A stretch of 64,000 nucleotides of DNA from Pseudaminobacter sp047739745 (GTDB taxonomy: Bacteria; Pseudomonadota; Alphaproteobacteria; Rhizobiales; Rhizobiaceae), in contig NZ_JBLLVA010000016.1 of assembly GCF_047739745.1 (NCBI RefSeq), forward strand, positions 44,245-108,244, written 5' to 3'. The notes beneath the pieces were generated by a model. The model saw nothing but the letters and a program-made list of their open reading frames with translations. It had not been told where the DNA came from and made no database searches. Within the stretch, counting starts at the first letter, position 1; the number at the start of each line of letters is the position of its first letter. Below are positions 1 through 9,298 of this stretch, one piece after another. The position numbers and the translations under genes are program-made.

Positions 1-82
1 GGCCATTGGAGAGATATTCGCGGCACACCGCCTCGGCATGGTCGCCAAGGCGGCGCGCCAGCTCGGAGGCCGAGCCGGTCAT
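1..82 (-). CDS. Plasmid primase/TOPRIM-type protein, N-terminus only (cut by window edge)
   Basis: Only the first 27 codons are present; the rest lies before position 1. The start ATG (82-80) has a GGGGAGG ribosome-binding site a few bases upstream. The visible residues (M-T-G-S-A-S-E-L-A-R-R-L, then H-A-E-A-V-C-R-E-Y-L) match the start of the DUF7146/TOPRIM primase-like proteins common on rhizobial plasmids. The family normally has a zinc finger, a primase-helicase-like core and a TOPRIM domain, none of which can be checked here. It starts 12 bases after the stop of the methylase-helicase gene, so the two are probably co-transcribed. Confidence 0.6.
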   Translation of the reverse strand, partial: MTGSASELARRLGDHAEAVCREYLSNG

Positions 83-94
83 GATCGCCTCCCC

Positions 95-3000
95 TCAAGC
101 CGCCGCCGTGCGATCGGTGACGGCGACCAAGGGGTGGCGCTCGAGAAGCGAGGCGAGCACGGCGGAACCCTGCCCGCCTGTTGGAATGAACAGCCTCAGC
201 TTCCAGGAGATGATTTCGGAGATCAGGCCCAGGGCCTTGAGCCGTGGTACCATCGCCTCGGTGAAGCCGATCAGCTCGACGCGCCAGTCATTCATGACGC
301 GGCTACGGCGTAAGACCAGACCGTCGGCAAGCTGAAGGCCGATCCGACCGTCGACCAGGCCGGTCCAGGCCTCATCAGGCGTCAGTGTCGGCACATGGTC
401 GATGCCAAGATTGCGCAACATGGTCGCGACCAGCGTCGGCGCGATGTGGCGGCCGATGATGCGTTCGCCCGCATCGGTCTGGATGCGGTAGACTTGGCAA
501 TCATGGTCGGGCAGGCGTCGCCAGATCGGCAGCAGCAGGCCGGTGACAATGTGGAATGTGCTGGTGGTGAACTCCGGCACCGCGGCGACCTCCGCCTGCC
601 ACAGTTCGCTGAACAGTTTGCGGTCGGCCGCCTGCCAATGGGTTTCGGCAAGGGCGTCAAGACCGAAGCGCACCTCGTCGGTCGGGCGCAGCAGACGTGC
701 GCGGTGCTCGATCGTACCGTCGTCGAGCATGAGGCTGGCGGTCGGCAGCTGGATCGCTGCCCGGCTCGACCTGGTATTGACCAGCAGCAGCGATTGCGGC
801 TCTGCCCGGACAATGGCAAGTGCGTCCGCCAGGCCGAGGGGTCGGGTACGATCCTTGCGCGCAACAGTCAGAACATGCGACTGCGCGCCGGAGACCGGAT
901 GCGTGTAGATTATCCGGCGATCGGTGACGACGATGCTCTCGGCCGTGATCGTCTCAAGCCCCTTGTCGAAGGTGCCAGCGGCGATGGCGCCTTCGACCTT
1001 CGCAGCCATCAGCTGCTCAAAGACCTCGAACAGCAGGTTCTGAGTTTCGATGCGCAGCGCGAGCAGCCGGTTGAGCCAGGTGGTGATCGGCGGCAGCTCG
1101 TCGCGCAGCCCGCCCTCGTCGGTGGTCAGCGACAGCCCGGTCACCGTCTCGAAGGTGGTGAGCGAGCAGCCCTCGATCTTGCCCTGATGCAGCAGATAGT
1201 GGAACTGGCGCAGTGCTGCGCGGGCATAGGAGCTTTCCAGATTGTCCTCGGAGCGGAACAGCCCTGCCCCACCGGTCTGGCGCTGGCCGCGTGTGATCGC
1301 ACCCAGCGTGTCGAGCCGCCGCGCAATGGTCGACAGGAAGCGTTTGCCGGCCTTCACATTAGCGGCCATCGGCCGGAACAGCGGCGGCTGCGCCTGGTTC
1401 GTGCGATGGGTCCGGCCGAGTCCCTGGATGGCGTTGTCGGCGCGCCAGCCGGCTTCGAGCAGATAGTGCTTGCGCAGCCTCTGGTTCCTCGCACCGAGAT
1501 CGGCGTGGTAGGAGCGGCCGGTGCCGCCGGCATCGGAAAAGATCAGCACGGACTTGTCGTCATCCATGAAACTCTGCGTCTCGGCGAGATTGGCTGAGCC
1601 CGGCCGGTTCTCGACGGCGAGCCGGTCGATGCCGTCGCGGCCAGTCTTCCTGACAATGCGGCGGGAGCGGCCGGTTACCTCCGCAACGATGTCGGTGCCG
1701 AAGTGGTGGAGTATCTGGTCGAGCGCGCTGCCAACCGATGGCAATATGGCGAGCTTTTCGACCATCTCGTCGCGGCGGCGCACAGCCTCGCGGCATTGGA
1801 CGGGGTTGCCGTCGGCATCATGCACAGGCCGCGAATAGACGTTTCCCTCCGCGTCCGAATATTCCTCGAACAACTGCGTCGGGAAGGAGTGCATCAGATA
1901 CTCTGCTACATACTCCCTCGGAGTGACATCAACGTGGAGGTCGGACCACTCCTCGGTTGGTATCTCGGCCAGCCGGCGTTCCATCAGCGCCTCGCCGGTG
2001 GAGACGATCTGCACCACCGATGAATGACCGTCGGTGCGGTCCTGCTCGATCGCGCCGATGAGCGTCGGCGTCATCATCGAGGTGATGAGGTGAGAAAAGA
2101 ACCGCTGCTTGGTGCTTTCGAAGGCCGATCGCGCCGCCGCCTTGGCGTTGCGGTTCAGCGTGCCGGTCTCGCTGGTGATGTTGGCCGCCTCGAGCGCGGC
2201 GGTCAGATTGTTGTGGATGACCTGGAAGGCGTCCGCATAGGCATTGTAGATGCGGATCTGTTCTTCGGTGAGTTCATGCTCGAGCAGGTCGTATTCAACG
2301 CCGTCATAGGAAAGCGAGCGTGACGTGTAGAGCCCGAGCGACTTCAGATCGCGGGCGAGAACTTCCATGGCGGCGACACCGCCATCCTCGATCGCAGAGA
2401 CGAATTCGGCGCGGTTGGCGAACGGGAAATCCTCGCTGCCCCAGATGCCGAGGCGCTGGGCATAGGCCAGATTTTCGACGGCGGTAGCACCCGTGGCCGA
2501 GACATAGACGATGCGGGCATCGGGCAGTGCATGCTGGATCCGTAATCCTGCTCGACCCTGCTGCGAGGGCGCGACGTCGCCGCGCTCGCTTTTGCCGCCG
2601 GCGGCGTTCGCCATGGCGTGAGCTTCGTCAAAGACAATGACGCCATCAAAACCCTTGCCGACCCAGTCGATAATTTGTGCGATGCGGGACTTTTTGCCGT
2701 CGCGCTCCTGGGAGCGCAGCGTGGCGTAGGTCGTGAACAGGATGCCTTCGGCAAGGCGGATCGGTGTCCCCTGCCGATAGCGCGAGAGCGGCTGGACAAG
2801 CAGGCGTTCCTGGCCGAGTGCGGACCAGTCACGCTGAGCGTCCTCCAGCAGCTTGTCCGACTTCGAAATCCAGATCGCACGGCGGCGGCCTTGCAGCCAG
2901 TTGTCGAGGATGATGCCGGCGACCTGCCGTCCCTTGCCGCAGCCCGTGCCGTCGCCCAGAAACCATCCACGGCGGAAACGGACGGCGTTCTCCGCACCAT

Positions 3001-4546
3001 CCGGTGCGGCGGAGACGACGTCGCAGGTCTCATTGACGCTCCAGGCACCGGCGAGATGGCCGGAATGGGCTTCACCGGCATAGATGACGCTTTCGATCTG
3101 GGCGTCCGACAGCAGGCCCTCGTCGATGACTCCATCAGGCAGGAGCGGCCGGTAGGATGGTTTTGGCGGCGCTACCGCGGCCATTGCCGCCGACTGGACC
3201 AGCGGCGTCGGATGAGGTTTGGTACGTGGGATGTCGATCGACTGGAGCGCGTAGGGCTCGTAGATCGTGTCGGAAAGCCGCCCGCCCTCTTCCGGCATCC
3301 AGTCGCGCAGTTCGTAAGCGAGTGGAACGACGGAGGTGCTAACCGGGATAGCCGGACGGGCGGGCTTCGCCCGGGCAATCGTGGGGACTGGCCGCGGCTT
3401 GGGGTCCGAGGCCGTGGCAGCGATAGACGCTCCCGCTGCTACGCGTGCCGCCATCTGCATGGTGGCATGGCGCAGGATCCCGCTCGACAGTGCGCCGATC
3501 GAATCCGGGAACCCGCCCGGCGTGCGGGGTGGGAGGTCGGAGATCCAGGAGAGCAGCGTCTCGACATCCAGCGCCTTCCCCGGTGATGCCGGGAATGAGG
3601 TCGGGTCGGGCGCCGGACTCTTGTCGATGATGGTCAGGCGGGTTTCTGCCGTAGTCCCATGACGGGCATAAACACGCCCGTCGATTGCAGCGGTGAAAAG
3701 GACCCTGCCCTGCTGCTGCAGCCGTTCGAAGGCGGGCCGCCATTTGGGGTTTTCGGGAGAAAGGCCGGTGCCTGTGATGGCGACCAGGCGACCGCCAGCG
3801 CGCAGTCGCGCAAAGGCGGACGACAGATGCCGCCAAGCCGCATCGGCGACATGGCCGTCGACATAGGCTCCCACCGTAAAGGGCGGGTTCATCAGCACGA
3901 CGGAGGGTTCGACCGCTGGATCGAGATGATCGTCGATATGCGCTGCATCGTGCCGGGAGACCGCACCATCGGGGAATAGCAGGCCGAGCAGATCGGCGCG
4001 TGTCGCGGCAAGCTCGTTGAGCACGAGCGAAGCCCGGGCGATGTTGGCATGGACGGCGAGAAGGCCGGTGCCAGCCGACGGTTCGAGAACGAGGTCTGAA
4101 CAGGAAATCGCGGCAGCGTGTGCGGCGATAAAGGCGAGCGGCAGCGGGGTCGACAGCTGCTGCATGGCCTGACTCTCGTCGGAGCGCCGCGTGTGCGTGG
4201 GAACGAGCTCTGCGATGCGTTTCATCATCGCCAGGGCCGCCTGCGGCGAAGATGAGCGAGAGAGGATCGCCGAGCCGAAGCGGCGGAGGAATTGAACCTG
4301 GGCGGCTTCGAGCGCCTCGTAGGCGTGCTTCCAGACCCAGAAACCTTGCGCATCCGTGCCGCCGAAGCTGTCCGTCATGGCGCCGCTAAGGACTGCGGTG
4401 CTGATGGGTTTGCCCTGTTCAAGGAACGGCAGAAGCTGGGCCGCCGCCTGGTAAATCGCCTGGGAGGCGTCGACGGCGCGGGGTGCCGACGCGGTGAGGG
4501 GAGCGGCCGTGTGGGAAACGGTCGATGTATTCGTAACAATGTTCAT
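95..4546 (-). CDS. Strawberry-notch family methylase-helicase
   Basis: A 1483-residue two-part protein. The N-terminal third is a class I SAM-dependent DNA methyltransferase: EPSAGTG (motif I, about residues 155-161) and NPPF (motif IV, about 220-223). The centre is a superfamily 2 helicase with an unusual Walker A (GDGTGCGKGRQ, about 531-541), DEAH (about 640-643), SATG, and the arginine-finger motif QGLGRTHRTNQ (about 1040-1050). This is the arrangement of bacterial strawberry-notch proteins on large alphaproteobacterial plasmids. Its true role is not established; DNA modification during transfer or anti-restriction are guesses. The frame is open 41 codons further upstream, but that stretch is arginine/cysteine-rich leader-like sequence, so the start M-N-I-V-T-N at 4546 is preferred. 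It is the first large gene of the backbone operon. Confidence 0.85.
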   Translation of the reverse strand: MNIVTNTSTVSHTAAPLTASAPRAVDASQAIYQAAAQLLPFLEQGKPISTAVLSGAMTDSFGGTDAQGFWVWKHAYEALEAAQVQFLRRFGSAILSRSSSPQAALAMMKRIAELVPTHTRRSDESQAMQQLSTPLPLAFIAAHAAAISCSDLVLEPSAGTGLLAVHANIARASLVLNELAATRADLLGLLFPDGAVSRHDAAHIDDHLDPAVEPSVVLMNPPFTVGAYVDGHVADAAWRHLSSAFARLRAGGRLVAITGTGLSPENPKWRPAFERLQQQGRVLFTAAIDGRVYARHGTTAETRLTIIDKSPAPDPTSFPASPGKALDVETLLSWISDLPPRTPGGFPDSIGALSSGILRHATMQMAARVAAGASIAATASDPKPRPVPTIARAKPARPAIPVSTSVVPLAYELRDWMPEEGGRLSDTIYEPYALQSIDIPRTKPHPTPLVQSAAMAAVAPPKPSYRPLLPDGVIDEGLLSDAQIESVIYAGEAHSGHLAGAWSVNETCDVVSAAPDGAENAVRFRRGWFLGDGTGCGKGRQVAGIILDNWLQGRRRAIWISKSDKLLEDAQRDWSALGQERLLVQPLSRYRQGTPIRLAEGILFTTYATLRSQERDGKKSRIAQIIDWVGKGFDGVIVFDEAHAMANAAGGKSERGDVAPSQQGRAGLRIQHALPDARIVYVSATGATAVENLAYAQRLGIWGSEDFPFANRAEFVSAIEDGGVAAMEVLARDLKSLGLYTSRSLSYDGVEYDLLEHELTEEQIRIYNAYADAFQVIHNNLTAALEAANITSETGTLNRNAKAAARSAFESTKQRFFSHLITSMMTPTLIGAIEQDRTDGHSSVVQIVSTGEALMERRLAEIPTEEWSDLHVDVTPREYVAEYLMHSFPTQLFEEYSDAEGNVYSRPVHDADGNPVQCREAVRRRDEMVEKLAILPSVGSALDQILHHFGTDIVAEVTGRSRRIVRKTGRDGIDRLAVENRPGSANLAETQSFMDDDKSVLIFSDAGGTGRSYHADLGARNQRLRKHYLLEAGWRADNAIQGLGRTHRTNQAQPPLFRPMAANVKAGKRFLSTIARRLDTLGAITRGQRQTGGAGLFRSEDNLESSYARAALRQFHYLLHQGKIEGCSLTTFETVTGLSLTTDEGGLRDELPPITTWLNRLLALRIETQNLLFEVFEQLMAAKVEGAIAAGTFDKGLETITAESIVVTDRRIIYTHPVSGAQSHVLTVARKDRTRPLGLADALAIVRAEPQSLLLVNTRSSRAAIQLPTASLMLDDGTIEHRARLLRPTDEVRFGLDALAETHWQAADRKLFSELWQAEVAAVPEFTTSTFHIVTGLLLPIWRRLPDHDCQVYRIQTDAGERIIGRHIAPTLVATMLRNLGIDHVPTLTPDEAWTGLVDGRIGLQLADGLVLRRSRVMNDWRVELIGFTEAMVPRLKALGLISEIISWKLRLFIPTGGQGSAVLASLLERHPLVAVTDRTAAA

Positions 4547-4827
4547 GGGAGATGTCCTTCGAGCGAGAGTGTCTGCCCAGCCGGCGCACTCTCTCCGCCC
4601 GGCAAGGCCGCACTCCTCCCGGCCCCCACTCGCCCTCCGCTGTTTCGCCAAAGACGGCGGGCACGTCACTTACAGTGTGCCGCCACGCTCAGCGCATTGA
4701 CGGTTACGCGAGGCAGGCCGTTGAAGCCTGCGTCCAGCTTGTCGAGCGCTGCTGGACCCCCGGGCGTGATCGAAGTAAACGAACTTCGATTCGTTGACCG
4801 GATCGGCTCTCACCGAGGACCAAATCT

Positions 4828-5241
4828 ATGAGACGGCCTGCCCGACCTTTCGTCGTGGAAGTGAAGAAGAAGCGTGGCAATGTCGCAAAACGACATTTGA
4901 TCTGGGGCGACCTAGACTTTGCCGTTATCGCGAACGATCGGTCTGCCGCTGTTCCGGATGTTGCCGAGCCAGAGCTTCCGCAAAACGAGATGGAACCTGA
5001 GGTCACAATCGCGCGAGCGCGACCTGATGAAGTTGCAGAAACGGCCATCTCGGCAAAGAGCGATTCATTGCAGGACTGCGAAAGGGAGCAGGTCGAACAG
5101 CCTCCGGCCGTCGCCATGACGGAGGTCACTCAGCAACATCCGGCAGCTACATCGCGTAGATGGGCCAGCCGCCGTAATGAAAAGACATGGCCGCGTGGGC
5201 AGCGTTGGAAACGACGTCTTCCAAAGGCGTTGCGGCCCTAG
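4828..5241 (+). CDS. Small basic conserved hypothetical protein
   Basis: 137 residues and strongly basic at both ends: it opens M-R-R-P-A-R-P-F-V-V-E-V-K and ends in a K/R/W-rich tail (W-K-R-R-L-P-K). The acidic middle has no recognisable domain. GAGGACC lies 8 bases before the ATG. It is the only plus-strand gene in the first 12 kb and faces the next gene: its stop TAG (5239-5241) lies in a CTAG whose reverse strand also reads TAG. A hairpin (CGAAGT, 6-base loop, ACTTCG at 4771-4788) lies in its upstream region. The charge pattern suggests nucleic-acid binding, but this is inference only. Confidence 0.6.
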   Translation: MRRPARPFVVEVKKKRGNVAKRHLIWGDLDFAVIANDRSAAVPDVAEPELPQNEMEPEVTIARARPDEVAETAISAKSDSLQDCEREQVEQPPAVAMTEVTQQHPAATSRRWASRRNEKTWPRGQRWKRRLPKALRP

Positions 5242-5643
5242 GTGGACAGCTGGTCCTGCTCGGGATCCCGGCGTTCCCCTTGCCTTCTCCACGGCCGCCA
5301 TCGCCCTCGGCAGCCAACGCTCGAAATCCACTACCGAAGCGCCCGTGGGTCGAGCGACGAAAGCGAGCTGGTCGAGCAGTTCTGTGAAGTGGTCGGCCTT
5401 GCGTTGGATGGTCTCGTCGAATTGCGATGGCACTGGGATGTTCTTACCCTCGTAGGCGGCGCCACCGCCTTTCCAGATCCCCGTGACATAGGTGGGCCCA
5501 GCGCATTCATGGTCCGGCAGTTCACACGACCAGTCGTCGTCCTCGATGGCAAGGCGACATGCTTCCTCGGACGTGGCGGCATTGTAGACGGCGTGTCGGT
5601 AGTAGGGCATTCGGTAGGTGGTTTCGATGGTGAATCTCGGCAT
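5065..5643 (-). CDS. Conserved plasmid hypothetical protein, probable frameshift at the C-terminus
   Basis: The start chosen is M-P-R-F-T-I-E-T-T-Y-R at 5643. The first ~115 residues form a coherent domain (A-C-R-L-A-I-E-D-D-D-W, then Y-V-T-G-I-W-K-G, then F-D-E-T-I-Q-R-K-A-D-H-F) recognisable as a small hypothetical family frequent on rhizobial plasmids. After A-A-V-E-K-A (near 5281) the frame becomes arginine/proline/serine-rich and runs 177 bases into the facing gene. The neighbouring minus frame from about 5280 reads G-E-R-R-D-P-E-Q-D-Q-L-S-T and stops at 5238, exactly in the CTAG that also holds the stop of the facing gene. The natural gene is therefore probably 5238-5643 (about 135 residues) with a one-base frameshift near 5280. 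Function unknown. Confidence 0.6.
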   Translation of the reverse strand: MPRFTIETTYRMPYYRHAVYNAATSEEACRLAIEDDDWSCELPDHECAGPTYVTGIWKGGGAAYEGKNIPVPSQFDETIQRKADHFTELLDQLAFVARPTGASVVDFERWLPRAMAAVEKARGTPGSRAGPAVHLGPQRLWKTSFPTLPTRPCLFITAAGPSTRCSCRMLLSDLRHGDGRRLFDLLPFAVLQ

Positions 5644-5854
5644 GGTCTTGTTCCGATCATGAAAAAGCGATGCCCGACGCAGGCGCCGGGCAGGGAAAGG
5701 AAGGCGGCGGTTTCGTTCTCGTCGAAGAAGGGTGTCGTCGTCAGGGCGACACGTCGAGCGGCGGCTGATCAGGTCGAGGTATTGATCTCCCGCCACCACC
5801 GACGCGCTCGTCGGGCCTCGCATTCTCCAACCAGCCCTGCAGGATTGTTTCGAC

Positions 5855-6259
5855 TCATCGCAACATGTGGACGGCATCGCAGAAATCGGCGATCGTCTCG
5901 GACTGCCTCACGTCTTTGGCCAGACGGTCGAGCGTCCCGTCCTTCTCAGCGTCGAGCAGAAGATCGCCAAGTCGATGGAGAGTAGGCCTGCGCTCCCTTT
6001 GGCGGATCATCGTGTCCGCGACGATCGCCACACAGGCGTCCAAGCTGTAACGGAAGACGCCGTTGAGTTCCTCGGCGCGCATGGAAGCCTCTTTGTAAGT
6101 CGCGAAGAGTTCCAGCTCCAACGCGAAGGAATAGCCTGGCTCGCCAAGAACCGCTATGCCGATGGCGAACCGGTCGTCACGGCTGATCGGCGAATGAATG
6201 GCGACGTAGCAGAAGATTTTGCCTTCGAAGCGGGTTTGCTCAGCTGTCGTGTCGATCAT
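5855..6259 (-). CDS. Conserved hypothetical protein (134 aa)
   Basis: Acidic, probably globular and soluble; no recognised motif, signal peptide or membrane segment. The central part (I-G-I-A-V-L-G-E-P-G-Y-S-F-A-L-E-L-E-L-F) suggests a beta-strand core, followed by helices with many R/E/D residues. It starts one base after the stop of the upstream gene (6261-6653), so the two are translationally coupled. Function unknown. Confidence 0.6.
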   Translation of the reverse strand: MIDTTAEQTRFEGKIFCYVAIHSPISRDDRFAIGIAVLGEPGYSFALELELFATYKEASMRAEELNGVFRYSLDACVAIVADTMIRQRERRPTLHRLGDLLLDAEKDGTLDRLAKDVRQSETIADFCDAVHMLR

Positions 6260-6260
6260 C

Positions 6261-6653
6261 TCACTGGCTCCGATGTTCTTCGGTTGTCGGCGTTTCCGAC
6301 ATCATGGTTGGGCGGGCAGCCTCGACGGCATCGGATTTTCCGAGCCAAGCATCGAACTCGGCCTTCTGGCGGGTCCGCGTTTGTCGGGCGACTTCGGGCA
6401 AGCCGCGGGTCGGAACATCGGCGAGCCGGTCTGCGGCGGCCTCGATGGAGGCCATGTTGAGATAGCGATGAAGATTGGCGGCCAGACGGGCGTTCTTTTT
6501 CGAGCGGCGCAGGATCACCGTCGCGACTTCGTCTCCGTCATAGTTTTCGAAGCAATTGTCGAAAGCACGGGTCGGACGTCGTCCGTAAGCGATGACCTGA
6601 GCGGCGTAATTGACGCGACCGCGGAAATTCTCCGGATCGTTGAGGCGTGACAT
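6261..6653 (-). CDS. Conserved hypothetical protein (130 aa)
   Basis: The start at 6653 is backed by AAGGGAG about 7 bases upstream. The protein opens M-S-R-L-N-D-P-E-N-F-R-G-R-V and is rich in R, N and E. It is probably a soluble helical protein with no recognised domain. It forms a tight pair with the downstream gene at 5855-6259. Function unknown. Confidence 0.6.
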   Translation of the reverse strand: MSRLNDPENFRGRVNYAAQVIAYGRRPTRAFDNCFENYDGDEVATVILRRSKKNARLAANLHRYLNMASIEAAADRLADVPTRGLPEVARQTRTRQKAEFDAWLGKSDAVEAARPTMMSETPTTEEHRSQ

Positions 6654-6758
6654 TGGGTTTCTCCCTTGTTGGAGGTCTTCGTGAGGTGGCTCGAAAAATG
6701 GAAAAGCCCGGCGGGACCGGGCTTCGGGCGATGGCGCAGGGAAACGTCACGTTTGAGG

Positions 6759-7541
6759 TCAGATCCGCTGATCGTTCGAGGACTGGTTGATCATGTCCTC
6801 GAGCCAGTCGGTCGCGGAGCGTATTGCCCGGTCGATGCTATCGCTTCTCCCGCCGCCTGCCGGTCGTGCAGCCTGAAGAGCCTTGCGGGCCGCGGCCGGG
6901 ATCGCGAGAATCGCGTTCATCACCTCATGAGCGGCATCCTTCGAGACGAAGTCGCCGATCGCGGAGGTGGTGTTCCGGTCCACCCCATAGAGGGACCAGA
7001 ATGCACGGAACTCTCGCCCTGCCTGCGGTGACCTGGCAAGTTCAGCTTCGAACTCGTCCTCGTCGCGGTAGGAAGTCACCTGACGATCACGCTCGATGCA
7101 GGGTCTCACCTCGTAATATTCGAAGGCCAGCGTTTCGCGCATCGTGGGAAAGAGCTGGTCACGGAACGATGGTGCGTCACCCGCAGGCGGTTTGGCGACG
7201 ACAGTCGACGTCGCGCTAACATCGGCACCGCGGTCAGCGCCGATGTCGTCCGCATAGTTGCTGTGGTTGGAGGGGCAGGTTTCTGGCGTGTGCAGGAATC
7301 GCGGGTGCGGTGCGGATTGATCGCCAGAGAGGTAGTCGACCGTTATCGGACCTCGCTGACAATGATCGGCGATCAGGTCGGCGGCGGAATTCCAGACGAC
7401 GATGTGCGAAACGCCGGGCTGCTCGCCGAAGCCAGACTGGGCGAGATCAGCGGCGACGAAGTGATAGTCTACGGGTCCGGGCTCGGGCGTATAGCTCTCT
7501 TCATCGATGATGAAGGCGGCAAAGAATGCTTTTCTGACCAT
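6759..7541 (-). CDS. Conserved hypothetical protein (260 aa)
   Basis: The start M-V-R-K-A-F-F-A-A-F-I at 7541 is preferred over an ATG 15 bases upstream because AAGGA sits at the right distance from it. The N-terminal ~65 residues look like one small domain (F-F-A-A-F-I-I-D-E-E, then I-V-V-W-N-S-A-A-D-L-I). A low-complexity linker with many D, H, S and T follows, then a helical C-terminal half. No catalytic motif is recognised. It belongs to the set of hypothetical genes that accompanies the methylase-helicase and ParB on this plasmid type. Confidence 0.55.
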   Translation of the reverse strand: MVRKAFFAAFIIDEESYTPEPGPVDYHFVAADLAQSGFGEQPGVSHIVVWNSAADLIADHCQRGPITVDYLSGDQSAPHPRFLHTPETCPSNHSNYADDIGADRGADVSATSTVVAKPPAGDAPSFRDQLFPTMRETLAFEYYEVRPCIERDRQVTSYRDEDEFEAELARSPQAGREFRAFWSLYGVDRNTTSAIGDFVSKDAAHEVMNAILAIPAAARKALQAARPAGGGRSDSIDRAIRSATDWLEDMINQSSNDQRI

Positions 7542-7680
7542 GGTATTTCCTTTCATGATGAGATCGGCGCCCTATCGTACTCGTCGAATGGGCATCGATC
7601 GGCTTGACGTCGCGATGAGTGCTGGGAGTGGTGCCGGCAAGCCGTAAGCGGCGGTTTGCCATGAGTTCTGATCGGTGGTT

Positions 7681-8118
7681 CTAGCCGATCAGGATGGTAC
7701 GGAAAGGAGGGGTCTCGACCGATCGGGCACGGTCGACAACGAAGACCTCGTCCTCATTCGCCTCGAACAGCTTCAGGATGCGGTCGCCGACCGCGACACA
7801 CTCGTTGATCCAGTGTCGATCGCTATCGCGGTATTTTGCGGCGCGCTCCGGCGGCACGTAGACTATGGTAAAATGGGACAGGGTCTCGCCGGTCGGCGCG
7901 GCATAGAAATATTCCTTCACCTCGGTGACAATGCCGCCGGTGCTATAGGAAGTCGAGACCATATCTCCAGGTCGCACCAGATCGGCGACCGTCGGGGAGC
8001 CCGGCGGTGTGCGCCGGTATCGGAGGCTATCCGGAACGCCAAGATCGGCCGTATAGGTTGAGTGCGCCTCCCCGGTCGGCTTCTCTGCCGGTGGCGACGG
8101 TTTACGATGGTTCAGCAT
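7681..8118 (-). CDS. Conserved hypothetical protein (145 aa)
   Basis: The central part (V-A-D-L-V-R-P-G-D-M-V-S-T-S-Y-S-T-G-G-I-V-T-E-V-K) resembles a small beta-barrel such as SH3 or KOW-like folds; this is inference from residue pattern only. The start at 8118 lies inside the end of the DUF1419 gene (17-base overlap), which implies translational coupling. No signal peptide. Function unknown. Confidence 0.6.
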   Translation of the reverse strand: MLNHRKPSPPAEKPTGEAHSTYTADLGVPDSLRYRRTPPGSPTVADLVRPGDMVSTSYSTGGIVTEVKEYFYAAPTGETLSHFTIVYVPPERAAKYRDSDRHWINECVAVGDRILKLFEANEDEVFVVDRARSVETPPFRTILIG

Positions 8119-8731
8119 CGTTGCCCCGTCCTTTCCGTGGCCGCGCGCGGACGTCGGGCATGCGGCTGTCGATCTCTTCGTCGGTCAGATCGTCCAGAAG
8201 CTTGAGGGTGGTGCCCTGCCCGGCGACGTAGGTAAGGATGGTCCGCTTGCCATGATGCTGTGGCGGCCGCGCATCGGGGTTGGTCTCGCCGGCGATGCCT
8301 TTGAAGTCGGCGTGTGTCGCTGACCAGATAGCCTCGAGCTTTTCTTCGCGTGTCATGCTATCGACCGCGCCGGTCTCATGGGCGATGATCGCCGCCCGCA
8401 TGGCGTCGGGACTGCTCCTGTCGGTGAGATCGCAGAAGCCGTGGTACCAGCGTTCGCGGCCGCGGATCCTGATCGCGAAGAAGACGCTGGTGACGTTGCC
8501 CGCTTTGTATTCGGACATCCCGAACATGCCGGTTCTCTGGAAGAGCGGCGGTAACAGGCCGAGCATGAAATGGTATTCGCTAGCCTGAATCTCGAACCAC
8601 TCCGAAGCATATGGCGTGCCGGATAGGGGATCGACTTTGGGCGCATCGCTATGGCGATTGAAGAGGGCAAACATTTGCGACCGCGTCGCGACGCCCTCGA
8701 AAACTTTTCGGAACGGAGGATGGATAAGCAT
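8102..8731 (-). CDS. DUF1419 domain protein
   Basis: The start is set at M-L-I-H-P-P-F-R-K-V-F-E-G-V (8731); the open frame runs further upstream but that part is arginine/proline-rich leader sequence. The whole 209-residue body matches the DUF1419 family of rhizobial plasmid proteins: A-L-F-N-R-H-S-D-A-P-K, then G-T-P-Y-A-S-E-W-F-E-I, then R-A-A-I-I-A-H-E-T-G-A. The family has no established function. It overlaps the next gene by 17 bases. Confidence 0.75.
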   Translation of the reverse strand: MLIHPPFRKVFEGVATRSQMFALFNRHSDAPKVDPLSGTPYASEWFEIQASEYHFMLGLLPPLFQRTGMFGMSEYKAGNVTSVFFAIRIRGRERWYHGFCDLTDRSSPDAMRAAIIAHETGAVDSMTREEKLEAIWSATHADFKGIAGETNPDARPPQHHGKRTILTYVAGQGTTLKLLDDLTDEEIDSRMPDVRARPRKGRGNDAEPS

Positions 8732-8817
8732 GGCATGTCTCCGGAATAGCCGAGCCTCCCGCCGTGCGGTGGCGCGCGGCGGAAGACGGTCGGCGGGTGC
8801 GGGAACGGTGGGCTTCT

Positions 8818-9210
8818 TCAGGCGGCGCGGCGATGGGGGGACTGTGCGGCGTCGCACCCGACACCGGTGATGGCGCGGACGGCCGCAGCGAGCGCCGGAA
8901 TGTCGTCGAGCATGCTCAGCGCGACGAAGTGGTTGGCCCCGCCGGTATAGTCCTTGCGCCCCTTGCAGGTGCGGATCAGGATGCCGTGGCCGGAGGACAT
9001 ACCGAACTGACCGACCTGGATGTAAACGGCGGTGTGGTGCAGGGTCACTTCGCCGGAAACGGCGATGCCCGCCTTATTTGAACGAACGTCATAGCTGCCC
9101 GGCGGCAGGGCAAGTTCTGCGGCAAGCTTCTTCAGCCGTGAGCGCGCCGTCGTGTGAAAGCGTCTCTTCTGCTGCTCGTCATAGGAGCAGCTCCTGGTCC
9201 AGTCGAACAT
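8818..9210 (-). CDS. Conserved hypothetical protein (130 aa)
   Basis: Starts at M-F-D-W-T-R-S (9210), with GGAG 6 bases upstream; an ATG 12 bases earlier overlaps that ribosome-binding site and is less likely. The protein is basic at the N-terminus (K-R-R-F, R-S-R-L-K-K-L) with a strand-rich middle (G-S-Y-D-V-R-S-N-K-A-G-I-A-V-S-G-E-V). No recognised domain. It lies in the backbone hypothetical cluster upstream of DUF1419. Confidence 0.55.
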   Translation of the reverse strand: MFDWTRSCSYDEQQKRRFHTTARSRLKKLAAELALPPGSYDVRSNKAGIAVSGEVTLHHTAVYIQVGQFGMSSGHGILIRTCKGRKDYTGGANHFVALSMLDDIPALAAAVRAITGVGCDAAQSPHRRAA

Positions 9211-9298
9211 GTCGATCTCCATGAAACGGAACAGGCCCGGCGATCGCTTGCGCGATCCCGGGCCTGTCCTGGGTGGTTGGGTTTATGCGATGTGGAAG

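Noticed and set aside
395..1597. 400-codon plus-strand frame opposite the methylase-helicase
   Set aside because: Shadow frame; the minus strand encodes a well-marked helicase.
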